Positions 43,113-52,453 of a DNA stretch of 64,000 nt are shown here, piece after piece. The DNA comes from Acidobacteriota bacterium (lineage in GTDB: Bacteria; Acidobacteriota; Blastocatellia; RBC074): assembly GCA_018269055.1 (NCBI GenBank), contig JAFDVI010000031.1, forward strand, positions 86,012 to 150,011, read 5' to 3'. The notes under the pieces were generated by a model, which worked only from the letters and a program-made list of their open reading frames with translations, had not been told where the DNA came from and ran no database searches. The position numbers were made by a program, and so were the translations under genes. How positions within the stretch are numbered: the first letter of the stretch is position 1; every line of letters begins with the position of its first letter.

Positions 43113-45379
43113 GCTTAACAAAAGCAATGCGTTGGCAATTCCCACAACCGATTTCCGTTTCCGAAGAGTTGCGGAATTTCGTCGGCGGCCACAGGTTGGT
43201 GGCGGAACGGTTGGTGCGCTCCGGGGTAAAAGACATCGCGACGGCAAATGCGTTCCTTGATCCGAATGCTTACGCAGTGACTTCGCCGTTCGAATTGCCG
43301 GATGTTGCCATTGCAGTTGAGCGCCTCGAACGCGCCATCAAACTCGGCGAACCGATTCTGATCTGGGGAGATTTTGACGTTGACGGGCAAACCGCGACGA
43401 CGCTGTTGCTGACGGCATTGCGCAAACTTGGCGCGAATGTTCGGTACCACGTGCCGTTGCGTGACGGCGAAGGCCACGGCATCAGTCTGCCGAAACTGCG
43501 TGAATGGCTGTCGCGCGGCGTGAAGTTGATCATCACCTGTGACACCGGCATCACTTCCCACGAAGCCGTAAATCTGGCTTCAGCCGCCGGAGTAGACGTC
43601 ATCATCACCGATCATCATTTGCTCGGCGACACATTGCCGGAAGCGCTGGCCGTCATCAATCCGATGCGATTGCCGTCGGGACACCCGTTACGCGAATTGC
43701 CGGGAGTCGCAGTTGCCTATGAATTGATTGCCGCGCTGACTTCCTCAAGTTGCGATGAATTGCTCGACCTGGCTGCGCTGGGAATCGTTGCCGACGTCGC
43801 CGAATTGAAAAACGAAACGCGGTATTTGCTGCAACGCGGATTGACGAGGATGCGGGTTTCGACGCGACCGGGATTGCTGGCGTTGATGCAATCCGCCGAG
43901 GTCAATCCATTGGAACTGGATGAATCAGCCATCGGATTCAAACTGGCGCCGCGATTGAATGCCCAAGGCCGAATGAGTGACGCCGCCGACAGCGTGGAAT
44001 TGCTTTCGACTTCGGACGCGGCGCGCGCGGCTGATCTGGCGCATCAACTGGAATCCATGAACGCGCGGCGAAAGTTGGAATCCCGGTTGATCGAAGACAG
44101 CGCGCACAGCCTGATCGAACGCGATCCATCGCTGCTGGATTACGCGGCAATTGTGTTGTCGCATGCGGATTGGAGCGGCGGCGTTGCGGGCATCGTCGCC
44201 AATCGGCTGGCCGAGGCGTACCACAAACCGGTCGTGCTGTTGTGCGAACAAAACGAAAGCGCGTTCGGTTCGGCTCGCTCGATTCCGGGCGTAAATATCA
44301 CGGACGCATTGAAAGCCTGCCGCGAAGCGCTGACAACATTTGGCGGCCACGCGATGGCTGCCGGATTGGCGCTGCGCCGCGAAGACATCTTTGAATTTCG
44401 CCGATTGCTGTCGCGCGCGGTTCGTTCGATGACGGTTGAAGCCACCGAGGAACCCGCGCTGGAAATTGACGGCGGAGTTCGACTGGACGAACTGACGCGC
44501 GATTTTGAACGGGATTTGCGGCGACTGTCTCCGTTCGGCAATGGCAATCCGTCGCTCGTGCTGGTTTCGACAGACCTACACATCATTCGCAAGAAGAAAC
44601 TCAGCCGCAAAGGCGATCACCTGGAATTGATTGTCGCCGACGATGCTGGCAATCAGCAGCGCGTGTTGTGGTGGAATGTTGGCAACAGCGAGTTGCCCAA
44701 AGGACGTTTCGACCTTGCGTTTAATTTACGGCTGAGCCGTTTCAAAGATGAGGCTGAGTTGGTGCTGGAACTTGTTGATTCGCAAGCGCGCGAAAGCCAG
44801 GCAATTGAAGTTGGCGACGAAGCCAGCAGTTACGAAATCGAAGATTGCCGCAGCGATGATCCGCAATCGAAACTGGCTGAAATGCTGGCTCGGCATCCCG
44901 ATGCAGTTGTCTGGCGCGAAGATGATTCCTCCATCGCAGGTTGCAATCGCCTGGAATTACGCCAAACCGAAATTTTAATTGTCTGGACAATACCGCCTGG
45001 GCCGGATGAATGGGCGGCGGCGCTGGAAGCGGTGAAACCTCGCCTCGTGGCGTTTTTGGGCCAGGTCTCGCCTGAACCGACTCTGAAATCATTTTTGCAG
45101 CGGCTGGGCGGATTGCTGAAATTCGCAATCAAGTCCAAAGGCGGCGAAACCAGTTTGGGTGCGCTGGCTTCGGCCACGGCGCAACGAATTGATGCGGTGC
45201 GCTACGGGCTTTATTGGTTTCAACATGCTGGTCAAATCAGCTTTGATTTGTATTCTGGCGGCAGATTGAAAGTGATTGCTGGAAACAATGGAGATTCAGC
45301 GAAACAAGTGGAATGTGAAACATTGCTGAAACGCATACTGGAAGAAACCGCAGCTTACAGAAAAAGTTGGACGCCTTGA
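43109..45379 (+). CDS. recJ: single-stranded-DNA-specific exonuclease RecJ
   Basis: 5'-3' exonuclease of the DHH family, 756 residues. Motifs: LIWGDFDVDGQTATTLL, ITCDTGITSHEA and the DHH in IITDHHLLGD, then GIVADVAEL; the DHHA1 part has SHADWSGGVAGIVANRL and GGHAMAAGLALR. The C-terminal 180 residues are less conserved. GTG 43109 overlaps the toxin stop (GTGA); ATG 43127 is a plausible alternative. Its place next to the helicase-nuclease genes fits DNA end processing. Confidence 0.9.
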   Translation: MSLTKAMRWQFPQPISVSEELRNFVGGHRLVAERLVRSGVKDIATANAFLDPNAYAVTSPFELPDVAIAVERLERAIKLGEPILIWGDFDVDGQTATTLLLTALRKLGANVRYHVPLRDGEGHGISLPKLREWLSRGVKLIITCDTGITSHEAVNLASAAGVDVIITDHHLLGDTLPEALAVINPMRLPSGHPLRELPGVAVAYELIAALTSSSCDELLDLAALGIVADVAELKNETRYLLQRGLTRMRVSTRPGLLALMQSAEVNPLELDESAIGFKLAPRLNAQGRMSDAADSVELLSTSDAARAADLAHQLESMNARRKLESRLIEDSAHSLIERDPSLLDYAAIVLSHADWSGGVAGIVANRLAEAYHKPVVLLCEQNESAFGSARSIPGVNITDALKACREALTTFGGHAMAAGLALRREDIFEFRRLLSRAVRSMTVEATEEPALEIDGGVRLDELTRDFERDLRRLSPFGNGNPSLVLVSTDLHIIRKKKLSRKGDHLELIVADDAGNQQRVLWWNVGNSELPKGRFDLAFNLRLSRFKDEAELVLELVDSQARESQAIEVGDEASSYEIEDCRSDDPQSKLAEMLARHPDAVVWREDDSSIAGCNRLELRQTEILIVWTIPPGPDEWAAALEAVKPRLVAFLGQVSPEPTLKSFLQRLGGLLKFAIKSKGGETSLGALASATAQRIDAVRYGLYWFQHAGQISFDLYSGGRLKVIAGNNGDSAKQVECETLLKRILEETAAYRKSWTP

Positions 45380-45389
45380 AAAGGAGCTT

Positions 45390-46487
45390 ATGACGTTGAA
45401 GATCAGATCGAAAGAAGAATGCAAGTGGGATTTGGTGGCTTTGGGCGAAGTGATGTTGCGCCTGGATCCGGGTGATAGACGAATTCACACGACGCGGACA
45501 TTTCAGGCGTGGGAAGGCGGCGGCGAATACAACGTGGCTCGTGGGCTGAAGCGATGCTTTGGAATGAACACGGCCGTGGTAACGGCGTTTGCTGATAATC
45601 CGGTTGGCCGATTGGTTCAGGATTTCATTTACCAAGGCGGAGTGGATCAGTCTCATGTCAAATGGGTGAAATATGACGGCGTGGGTCGCCAGGTTCGCAA
45701 TGGATTGAACTTCACCGAGCGGGGTTTTGGCGTGCGCGGCGCGGTCGGCTGTTCGGATCGCGGGCATACGGCAGCGTCGCAACTCAAACCGGGCGATATT
45801 GATTGGGAACGGATTTTTAGCCAGGAAGGTGCTCGCTGGTTTCATTGCGGAGGGATTTTCTGCGCGCTGTCGGAAACGACGCCGCTCGTGGCCAAAGAAG
45901 CGATGGAAGCAGCCAGGCGATACGGGACGATCATCAGCTATGATTTGAACTATCGCGAATCGTTGTGGAAAGGAATCGGCGGTCAGTCGAAAGCGCGCGA
46001 GGTCAATCGTTCGCTTGCCTCACTGGTGGATGTGATGCTTGGCAATGAAGAAGATTTCACAGCGGCGCTCGGCTTTGAAGTCGAAGGCGTTGATGAACAT
46101 CTGTCCGAGCTTGATCCGACAAACTTCAAAAAGATGATTCAGAAAGCGGTGGGCGAATATCCGAACTTCAAGGTGGTTGCAACGACCTTGCGAAATGCCA
46201 AGACAGCTTCAATCAATGATTGGGGCGCGATCTGTTATTCCGACAGCCAGTTTTACGAAGCCAGGTTGCGCGAGAACCTGGAAATTTATGACCGTGTCGG
46301 CGGCGGCGATTCGTTCGCGTCAGGATTGATTTATGGATTTCTGACCGGGCAAGGCGCGCAAGCCGCAGTGGAATACGGCGCTGCTCACGGAGCCTTGGCA
46401 ATGACCACGCCTGGGGATACTTCGATGGCAACGCTGGCCGAAGTCGAAAAAGTAATGCAAGGCGGCGGCGCTCGCGTCGCCAGATAA
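45390..46487 (+). CDS. PfkB-family sugar kinase, KDG kinase-like
   Basis: 365 residues. VALGEVMLRLDPGD at the start, WEGGGEYNVARGLKRCFG, and the C-terminal PfkB signature YDRVGGGDSFASGLIYG with the catalytic Asp mark a ribokinase-family enzyme. 2-dehydro-3-deoxygluconokinase is favoured because KDPG aldolase is encoded on the same strand at 36431, but direct sequence proof of substrate is not visible. AAGGAGCTT precedes ATG 45390, 10 nt after recJ. Confidence 0.85.
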   Translation: MTLKIRSKEECKWDLVALGEVMLRLDPGDRRIHTTRTFQAWEGGGEYNVARGLKRCFGMNTAVVTAFADNPVGRLVQDFIYQGGVDQSHVKWVKYDGVGRQVRNGLNFTERGFGVRGAVGCSDRGHTAASQLKPGDIDWERIFSQEGARWFHCGGIFCALSETTPLVAKEAMEAARRYGTIISYDLNYRESLWKGIGGQSKAREVNRSLASLVDVMLGNEEDFTAALGFEVEGVDEHLSELDPTNFKKMIQKAVGEYPNFKVVATTLRNAKTASINDWGAICYSDSQFYEARLRENLEIYDRVGGGDSFASGLIYGFLTGQGAQAAVEYGAAHGALAMTTPGDTSMATLAEVEKVMQGGGARVAR

Positions 46488-46505
46488 AATGCCCGCAGTA
46501 AAAAA

Positions 46506-46530
46506 AGGCCGGTCAATTGACCGGCCTTAG
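46506..46530. terminator. bidirectional terminator hairpin
   Basis: AAGGCCGGTC and GACCGGCCTT form a perfect stem at about 46507-46530. It is preceded by A6 and followed by a T-containing tail, between convergent genes, so it can act in both directions. Confidence 0.75.
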
Positions 46531-46556
46531 TATTTCTATGGGATGCAACAACGAAC

Positions 46557-47540
46557 TTAGCAATTTGGTGGGAAAACCGGAATCCGCATTCCCGCAGTCG
46601 GAGCCAATCTCAGTGTGTGCAGATTGTGCCCTTGATTGAATGCCGTCGGCGATGCAGACGCTGCCGGGTTGAAATTGATCGCCGCACCCAACAACGGTGA
46701 ACCGGCGAAGTTGTAGATTTTCATCCATCCGGTGCGGCCGCTTGGAATCACAGTCGTGAATCGCGGAGCGGTGCGCGGCGTCGAATTGTTAATGCTGAAT
46801 TTGACCTGGCACTGGCCGCTGCTGAACGTGAAGCTGTAAGCATTCTCAGCGTCGTTGTACAGAATGCCAGCAATCGAACCGAGCGTGTTGGCGCCGATTC
46901 CCATGTTTCCTGACGGATTAATCAGAACCAGCATCGTGTCATTTCCATCAACGCGGCTTGTCAGGTTATCAATCGCGATAGTCTGTGGCAGTTGATCGTA
47001 CTGAATTCCGTTGAAGCTCAACGTCACATCAGTAGTGGTAGCGTCGCAGACGGGAACGGTCGAGGCTGCGGCTGCCACCGCTGGAAGATTGGCTTCGTGA
47101 CCGGTCGAGAACTTCACATATTCATCGCCAATCAACGCGTTGTGAACGATCGGGCAGCCATTGTTATCAATTGCCACGACCACCAGATACCCCATTGTGC
47201 CGGGGTCGAATTCAGAGGCGCGGAAACTGACCGTTTGACGGCGCGTCAAACACATCACGCTGTCAGCCGGGCTGCAAGACGCTCCGTCAATGAAGAACAG
47301 GTGAACAGCCACGTCACGAGTGTCCGAACTGTTCGTGATATTGATGCGTGTATTTTCAGTGGCCGGGCTGGTAGCGCTCGAAGAATAAACATTGTAGATC
47401 AAAACAGAGCCGGCTTTTTGATCACTGACGACGCCGTCTGCAGGAAACGCAACACCAGGATCAGCGGCAAATGAAGTAACGGCCATAACACTGAGAAAGG
47501 CCAGTATCATTAATGAGGTGAAACAGCGTGAGGTTCGCAT
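46557..47540 (-). CDS. secreted protein, unknown function
   Basis: 327 residues from ATG 47540 (AAAGGAG at a workable distance; the ATG at 47549 is too close). The signal peptide CFTSLMILAFLSVMAVTSFA is followed by a beta-rich chain. It contains motifs such as AGSVLIYNVYSSSATSPATE and NTRINITNSSDTRDVAVHLF, an Ig-like region, and six or so spaced Cys. It resembles exported proteins common in Acidobacteriota, without assigned function. Confidence 0.7.
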   Translation of the reverse strand: MRTSRCFTSLMILAFLSVMAVTSFAADPGVAFPADGVVSDQKAGSVLIYNVYSSSATSPATENTRINITNSSDTRDVAVHLFFIDGASCSPADSVMCLTRRQTVSFRASEFDPGTMGYLVVVAIDNNGCPIVHNALIGDEYVKFSTGHEANLPAVAAAASTVPVCDATTTDVTLSFNGIQYDQLPQTIAIDNLTSRVDGNDTMLVLINPSGNMGIGANTLGSIAGILYNDAENAYSFTFSSGQCQVKFSINNSTPRTAPRFTTVIPSGRTGWMKIYNFAGSPLLGAAINFNPAASASPTAFNQGHNLHTLRLAPTAGMRIPVFPPNC

Positions 47541-48263
47541 TGTGTACATACTCCTTTTACAACAATTGTGTCCGACAATTGGTTTGGTTATCAATTCTTA
47601 TGCCAGTTATGAAGCTTCACTGATGTTCGGGGATCAGTCTCTGAAGCCGTTGAATAGTTTTGCGGAGGGCACCAATGAAAACCTGCGGGCTTCTTTGCGC
47701 CTGTTTAGGCGATCAGGTCAATCATTCCGATTTCTTGTCAATCAATTCAATGATTGGGTTCGAGGTGTTATCTCAAGTCAGGCCTAATGATGTAATTTCC
47801 AGTGAGTTCGGTTGGCCTGCTTGAACATTAAACTGCGGCGTTTATTCGGGTACCGCAAGCGCCTGCTCAAAGAAAAGCGGCAGTTCATCAACACTGCTTG
47901 ACGGGGATTGGCAAAGTGTTAAACGAGGCGTGAATTTCAAGTTCCTGTAGGAACTCAATGACTGCTCAACTTTGTGAGGATGAGCCGATCACTCGTGCGG
48001 CAGTCTAAGCGAGGCACCCCTAGCTGTCAACAGATTATTGGCTTGAGCTTCGCAGATTAATCATTCTCGCTCATAGAGTTGCCGTCATTTTCCATTTGTC
48101 ATCAACAGGCGACAAAAGATGACAAAAGGGTGCAAACAATCGGCGTCAAAATCTCGCATGAACGCCCCCTGAGAACTTGCCAGAATCTTCGGCTTCGAGT
48201 GAAATATCCTTCGTCTACAATCAATCCAACAAAACTTTTCGACAACAACCGGGAGAAAAACTA
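47541..48263. other. 723-nt intergenic region
   Basis: Divergent promoter region between the secreted protein and the M19 peptidase. Short frames (one of 89 codons at 47518-47787) lack ribosome sites and have atypical codon use. A fragment of the CATTTGTCAT repeat word occurs near 48086-48127. No RNA gene is recognised. Confidence 0.45.
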
Positions 48264-49475
48264 ATGAAACGAAGCTTTGTCATGTCGTTATGCTTCGCCG
48301 CGATCCTTTTCTGTGGCAAAACCTTATTCGCCCAACAAGCCGGGGATGCCATTTCAAGGCGAGCAAAGAATATTCACTTTTCCTCGCTCGTGCTCGATAC
48401 ACACATTGACGTCACCCCAAAACTTCAAACGGATTGGAATTTCGATGAACGCCATACGACGGGTCACATTGACTTGCCGCGAATGAAAGAAGGCGGCTTA
48501 AACGGGCTCTTCTTTTCGATTTTTATGTCCGGCACCGTCACAGGACCTAAAGCTGTCAACGACGCATTGCAGCGCATCGCAGCCGTCCATAAACTCGCTG
48601 AGGATATGCCGGACAAAGTCATCCTGTGCCGAACCGCGGCTGATATCCGACAGGCGCATCGCCAAGGCAAAATTGCAGGTTTGATGGGCATGGAAGGCGG
48701 TCACATGATTAACAACAGCCTGCCCGTGCTCAGAATGTATGCCGAACTCGGCGTGCGCTATTTGACGCTCACTCATTCGGTCAACACAGACTGGGCGGAT
48801 TCTTCCGGCGACCAGCCTGCACACAATGGCTTGACGGATTTTGGCAAGGATGTGGTGCGCGAGCTAAACAAACTGGGCGTGTTGGTGGACATTTCTCACG
48901 TGGCAGACAAAACCTTTTGGGACGCGCTGGAAGTCAGCAAAGCGCCGATGATCGCCTCGCATTCGTCCTGTCGAGCCATCAGCGGCCATCCGCGCAACAT
49001 GACGGACGAAATGATCAAAGCCTTGGCCGCTAAAGGCGGAGTCATTCAGATCAATTATCTGGACAGTTTCATTGATCCCACTTTGTTCGAGTACTCGCAA
49101 AAAACTCAGGCAATGCAGCGGGAATTGCGACAAAAATATCAAAATGAACCGCGCGAACTCGTCTTTCCTAAAATTCGTGAAGAGATCGCGGCCCAATTCG
49201 GCGCACCGCCAAAGGCCAGTTGGGAACGCATCGTCGAGCACATTGATCATGCGGTGAAACTGGTTGGAGCCGATCATGTCGGCCTGGGGTCGGATTTCGA
49301 CGGCGGTTCGATGCCAGTGGGAATGGAAGATTGTACCAAGTTGCCCCAGATCACCGAGGCGTTGTTGCGAAAGGGATACAAGGAATCCGATATTCGGAAG
49401 ATTCTGGGACTGAACACGGTTCGATTGCTGGCTGATGTTGAGCGTGTGTCCAAACAGTTGCGGAAAACGAAATAA
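48264..49475 (+). CDS. membrane dipeptidase (peptidase M19), exported
   Basis: 403 residues with a signal peptide (FVMSLCFAAILFCGKTLFAQ). The M19 binuclear zinc site is visible as VLDTHIDV, the bridging Glu in GMEGGHMI, IASHSSCRAI and GLGSDFDGG. It hydrolyses dipeptides in the periplasm. GGGAGAAAAACTA precedes ATG 48264, and a strong terminator follows. Confidence 0.92.
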   Translation: MKRSFVMSLCFAAILFCGKTLFAQQAGDAISRRAKNIHFSSLVLDTHIDVTPKLQTDWNFDERHTTGHIDLPRMKEGGLNGLFFSIFMSGTVTGPKAVNDALQRIAAVHKLAEDMPDKVILCRTAADIRQAHRQGKIAGLMGMEGGHMINNSLPVLRMYAELGVRYLTLTHSVNTDWADSSGDQPAHNGLTDFGKDVVRELNKLGVLVDISHVADKTFWDALEVSKAPMIASHSSCRAISGHPRNMTDEMIKALAAKGGVIQINYLDSFIDPTLFEYSQKTQAMQRELRQKYQNEPRELVFPKIREEIAAQFGAPPKASWERIVEHIDHAVKLVGADHVGLGSDFDGGSMPVGMEDCTKLPQITEALLRKGYKESDIRKILGLNTVRLLADVERVSKQLRKTK

Positions 49476-49498
49476 ACTGGGTCATCAATTTATAATTG

Positions 49499-49543
49499 CA
49501 CCGAGACAGGCAATGAATCTGCCTGTCTCGGTGTTTTCTTTTT
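49499..49543 (+). terminator. rho-independent terminator
   Basis: CACCGAGACAGGCA pairs with TGCCTGTCTCGGTG (14 bp, 7-nt loop) and is followed by TTTTCTTTTT. It ends the M19 peptidase transcript and reaches the stop codon of the convergent rhodanese gene. Confidence 0.92.
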
Positions 49544-50060
49544 ATGATTTGGCCTTGGCGGCAGGCTCAGGCGTTGCGGCAGGCGCTTTCACCATTTCGC
49601 CTCCGGCGGCTTCCCAGGCCGCGTTGCCTCCAACCAAACATCCCGCATCTTTGAATCCGCCTTGTTGTAACAGGTATGCCGCCCGCGCACTGGAATGTTC
49701 CGCCGGGCAACTGCAATACGCGATGATGCGTTTGTCTTTCGGCAATCCTTTGAAATCATTTCCCTCCATTTTCCCCAAACTATGTTCGAGAGAGCCTTTG
49801 ATGTGTCCTAGCTTATAAGCATCAGGGCCGCGCACATCCACCAACACCGCCGTCCCGTTGGCCACTTGGGCCTTGGCTTCCTCTACGGTAACGCGCGGCA
49901 TGGAATCTTCGGCGCTTTTTGCCAACGGGGGGGCAGCAACTGTCGCTGCTGGCGTGACCGACGAGGTTGTTGCGGAAGCATCTGATTTTTGACACGCAGT
50001 GCCCAGACTTAAAAGCGGGATCAAGAAGACTCCATAAAGAATGACTTTCGTTCTTTCCAT
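49542..50060 (-). CDS. rhodanese-domain lipoprotein
   Basis: 172 residues from ATG 50060 (AAGGAC upstream). The lipobox is LSLGTAC, followed by a Thr/Ala-rich linker. The rhodanese domain has VTVEEAKAQVANGTAVLVDV, DAYKLGHIKGSLEHSLG and the active-site loop IAYCSCPAEHSS with the catalytic Cys. Sulfur-transfer or redox function in the periplasm is likely. The longer frame to 50135 overlaps a short open frame and is less likely. Confidence 0.85.
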   Translation of the reverse strand: MERTKVILYGVFLIPLLSLGTACQKSDASATTSSVTPAATVAAPPLAKSAEDSMPRVTVEEAKAQVANGTAVLVDVRGPDAYKLGHIKGSLEHSLGKMEGNDFKGLPKDKRIIAYCSCPAEHSSARAAYLLQQGGFKDAGCLVGGNAAWEAAGGEMVKAPAATPEPAAKAKS

Positions 50061-50739
50061 TTTGTCCTTTCGTTTTGAAAACGGTGGCCAGCTTGAGGCT
50101 GCCACATCGAATTTGTTCTTCAGACCATCGGTCATTCTGGGACGATGAACCGAATTGTCTTCAGCGGTTTGGCAAACCTGTTTGGACAGGCTGCTGCGGA
50201 TTCGTCACCGCACAGGTGTGATGACGCGAAAAAAGCACAACAGGTGACGACTAGCTGCCGAATTTGCTTCAGAGCCATAACGTCTTTAGGTTGTGAGAGT
50301 TGTAATGATTGAGCGCGGGGCAAGGCCAATCCCCGCCAGGAGGTTCAGCCGATGATCCGCAAACAAGAAATTTGATTGAGCGCCAACTGCGCCGGTCGCA
50401 AAACAGAAGCTCAAATTCGGTACATAAGTCCCAACCTATTTTGTTATTGCATGACTGCTCATTGTCTTTGGTGAAAGCCACTGAGCGCTGGTTCTTCGAA
50501 AAAGCAGCCCAAGCCATAAACTTGGGTAGCCGGGAATATAGGCGAATTTTCAAAACAGGTCTAAATCAAAACAAAAAACTTTGAGACAGGATTAACAGGA
50601 TTTTTCAGGATAAACGGAATTCCAACTTGATTGGAGCCTTGTTGAAATTAGCGTTTCTGAAAATCCCGCCCCATCCTGTAAATCCTATCGAAAAAAGAGT
50701 GCCCCAATGTTGTTTGTTCTGATTTAGGATTCCCATTGC
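50061..50739. other. 679-nt intergenic region with palindrome
   Basis: No convincing gene. A 48-codon minus frame (50278-50132) with a hydrophobic start has no ribosome site. ACAGGATTAACAGGATTTTT at about 50584 and the inverted AAAATCCCGCCCCATCCTGT near 50670 form an imperfect palindrome of a common repeat word, ending by 50697. Confidence 0.5.
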
Positions 50740-51585
50740 TCAGCCATGCAGTTCTCCACGATTTAAAGCCACCTCTCGCCACACCTTCGGCGGCATACCA
50801 ATCAAACGGCGGAAAATACGAGAAAAATGGCTTTGATCGGCAAAGCCCAATTCCATTGCAATTTCAGACAACGATATTTCCGGTTGACAAAGCCTCTCGC
50901 AGGCAGCTTCGACGCGAAGTTGTTGGATGAATTCGCTGATCGTGCTGCGGTGAAATCGGCGAAACGTCACAGCCAGATGCGTCGGATGCACGCCCGCTTC
51001 GGTGGCCAGGTCGGTCATCGTCGGTTTTTCGGTGAACTCGTCGCGCAGGCGGCTTTCCACGCGTCGCAGCCAAAGCGGTTTTTGCGGTTCAATCGGAAGT
51101 TGGCGACGCGCCAGCATTGCCAGCAATTCCAGCAACAATCCCTCCATCGCCAATTCGCTCCCGTTTTCCGCCGCACTAAATTCGCGGTAAAGCCGCATCA
51201 TCAACCAGCTTGCTTCTGTTTGCGGCAAGACAAAGGGAGAGCAGGTAATCGCCGAATGTTCGCGCAACCGTTCCAACCAGTCGGTCGAAACTTCCAGGTT
51301 GAAAAAATGACAACCGCGCTGGCCGACCGCGTCCTGATGTTGAAGCGTTGCCGGATGCCACATCAACATCATCAGTTTATGGGTGACAGTTTGTCGGCCA
51401 TACCACTCTTCGTAATCGCCGTTGAGCAAAAACGAAAAGAACCCAAGTTCGTGCGAATGTTGCGGCAATGCGCGGGGCGCTGTGTGTTTCAACTCCGATA
51501 ACACCAACCCGTTCAATTTCCGCCTTCGTGTGACGCTGCCGTAATATTCGCCTGCTTGCAGTTGTTTGTTTTGTTGTTCGCTCAT
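50740..51585 (-). CDS. AraC-family transcription regulator
   Basis: 281 residues. The N-terminal cupin-like half has PRALPQHSHELGFFSFLLNG. The C-terminal double helix-turn-helix has MTDLATEAGVHPTHLAVTFR and LSEIAMELGFADQSHFSRIF followed by GMPPKVWRE. ATG 51585 was chosen because GGGAAC lies just upstream. It is divergent from the cytochrome P460 gene and probably regulates it. Confidence 0.9.
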   Translation of the reverse strand: MSEQQNKQLQAGEYYGSVTRRRKLNGLVLSELKHTAPRALPQHSHELGFFSFLLNGDYEEWYGRQTVTHKLMMLMWHPATLQHQDAVGQRGCHFFNLEVSTDWLERLREHSAITCSPFVLPQTEASWLMMRLYREFSAAENGSELAMEGLLLELLAMLARRQLPIEPQKPLWLRRVESRLRDEFTEKPTMTDLATEAGVHPTHLAVTFRRFHRSTISEFIQQLRVEAACERLCQPEISLSEIAMELGFADQSHFSRIFRRLIGMPPKVWREVALNRGELHG

Positions 51586-51730
51586 CGCATAGTTCCCTTC
51601 ACAATTTGACACTGTGGTTCCATCCAAAAGGCTGTGTTTGTTCAAGACGCCCCGGGGTAATTTGATTATTGTGACTTTTGCGGGAGTAATTTCCGTCCAA
51701 ATTCACATTCACCAACAAGGAGAAAACGTC

Positions 51731-52357
51731 ATGAACAACGCAACCAAGTTCCTTAAATTTTTTGCGCTCGCCGGTATTGCTTTGGCTTGCCTGCTACTTT
51801 TCATTTCATCACCTGCGCCAACAGCAACCGCGCAATCCAAACCATCGCCTCCGTCAACCACCGAAAAATCCGCTGCTGTCTTTGAAGACCAAAACACTTT
51901 GCTGCGCCCCGAAGGGTATCGGGAGTGGGTTTTCGTCGGGAGTTCGACGGGATTGAATTACTCGCCGAATCCGGCGCCTTCCAGTTCCACCAGCGGCACA
52001 GACTTCAAAAACGTCTACATCAACCCATCGTCGTATCGGGAATTCGTCAAAACCGGCACATTCCCCGAAGGAACCGTGATGGTGTTGGAGATCGCCCAGG
52101 CCGCCAACAAGAATGAACCCGGCTTGCAAGGGTCGTTTGCCAGCAAATACGTCGCGCTGGAAGCCTCCGTCAAGGACAGCAAACGCTTTCCGGGCGGTTG
52201 GGCGTATTTCGGATTCACCGACAGAGACGGCAATCTGCGGGCAAAAGCACAACCGTTTCCGGATTCCGCCTGCCTCGCTTGCCATCAAGTAAAAGCCGCA
52301 ACAGACCGTGTCTTCACACAGTTTTATCCGGTGTTGAATGCAGCCCGCGCCAAATAG
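51731..52357 (+). CDS. cytochrome P460-family exported c-type cytochrome
   Basis: 208 residues. Signal peptide FFALAGIALACLLLFI; the mature part has LLRPEGYREWVFVGSSTGLN, SYREFVKTGTFPEGTVMVLE and WAYFGFTDRDG, all P460 features. The heme-c motif is CLACH near the C-terminus. Family members oxidise hydroxylamine or detoxify nitrogen oxides. AAGGAG precedes ATG 51731. Confidence 0.9.
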   Translation: MNNATKFLKFFALAGIALACLLLFISSPAPTATAQSKPSPPSTTEKSAAVFEDQNTLLRPEGYREWVFVGSSTGLNYSPNPAPSSSTSGTDFKNVYINPSSYREFVKTGTFPEGTVMVLEIAQAANKNEPGLQGSFASKYVALEASVKDSKRFPGGWAYFGFTDRDGNLRAKAQPFPDSACLACHQVKAATDRVFTQFYPVLNAARAK

Positions 52358-52370
52358 AGCGGTTTTCAAT

Positions 52371-52411
52371 CAAGCAGGTGGAACAATTTTGAAAATTGTT
52401 CCACCTGCTTG
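52371..52411. terminator. 19-bp perfect hairpin between convergent genes
   Basis: CAAGCAGGTGGAACAATTT is followed after 3 nt by its exact inverted copy. The A/T-rich centre and position between convergent genes suggest a bidirectional terminator, or another palindromic repeat. Confidence 0.75.
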
Positions 52412-52453
52412 ACCCAGACGTTCCGCTTTCCCAATTCACTCAAAGATCTCTTC

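Noticed and set aside
47518..47787. 89-codon plus frame in the large spacer
   Set aside because: No ribosome site, overlaps the start of the opposite secreted-protein gene, and no domain.
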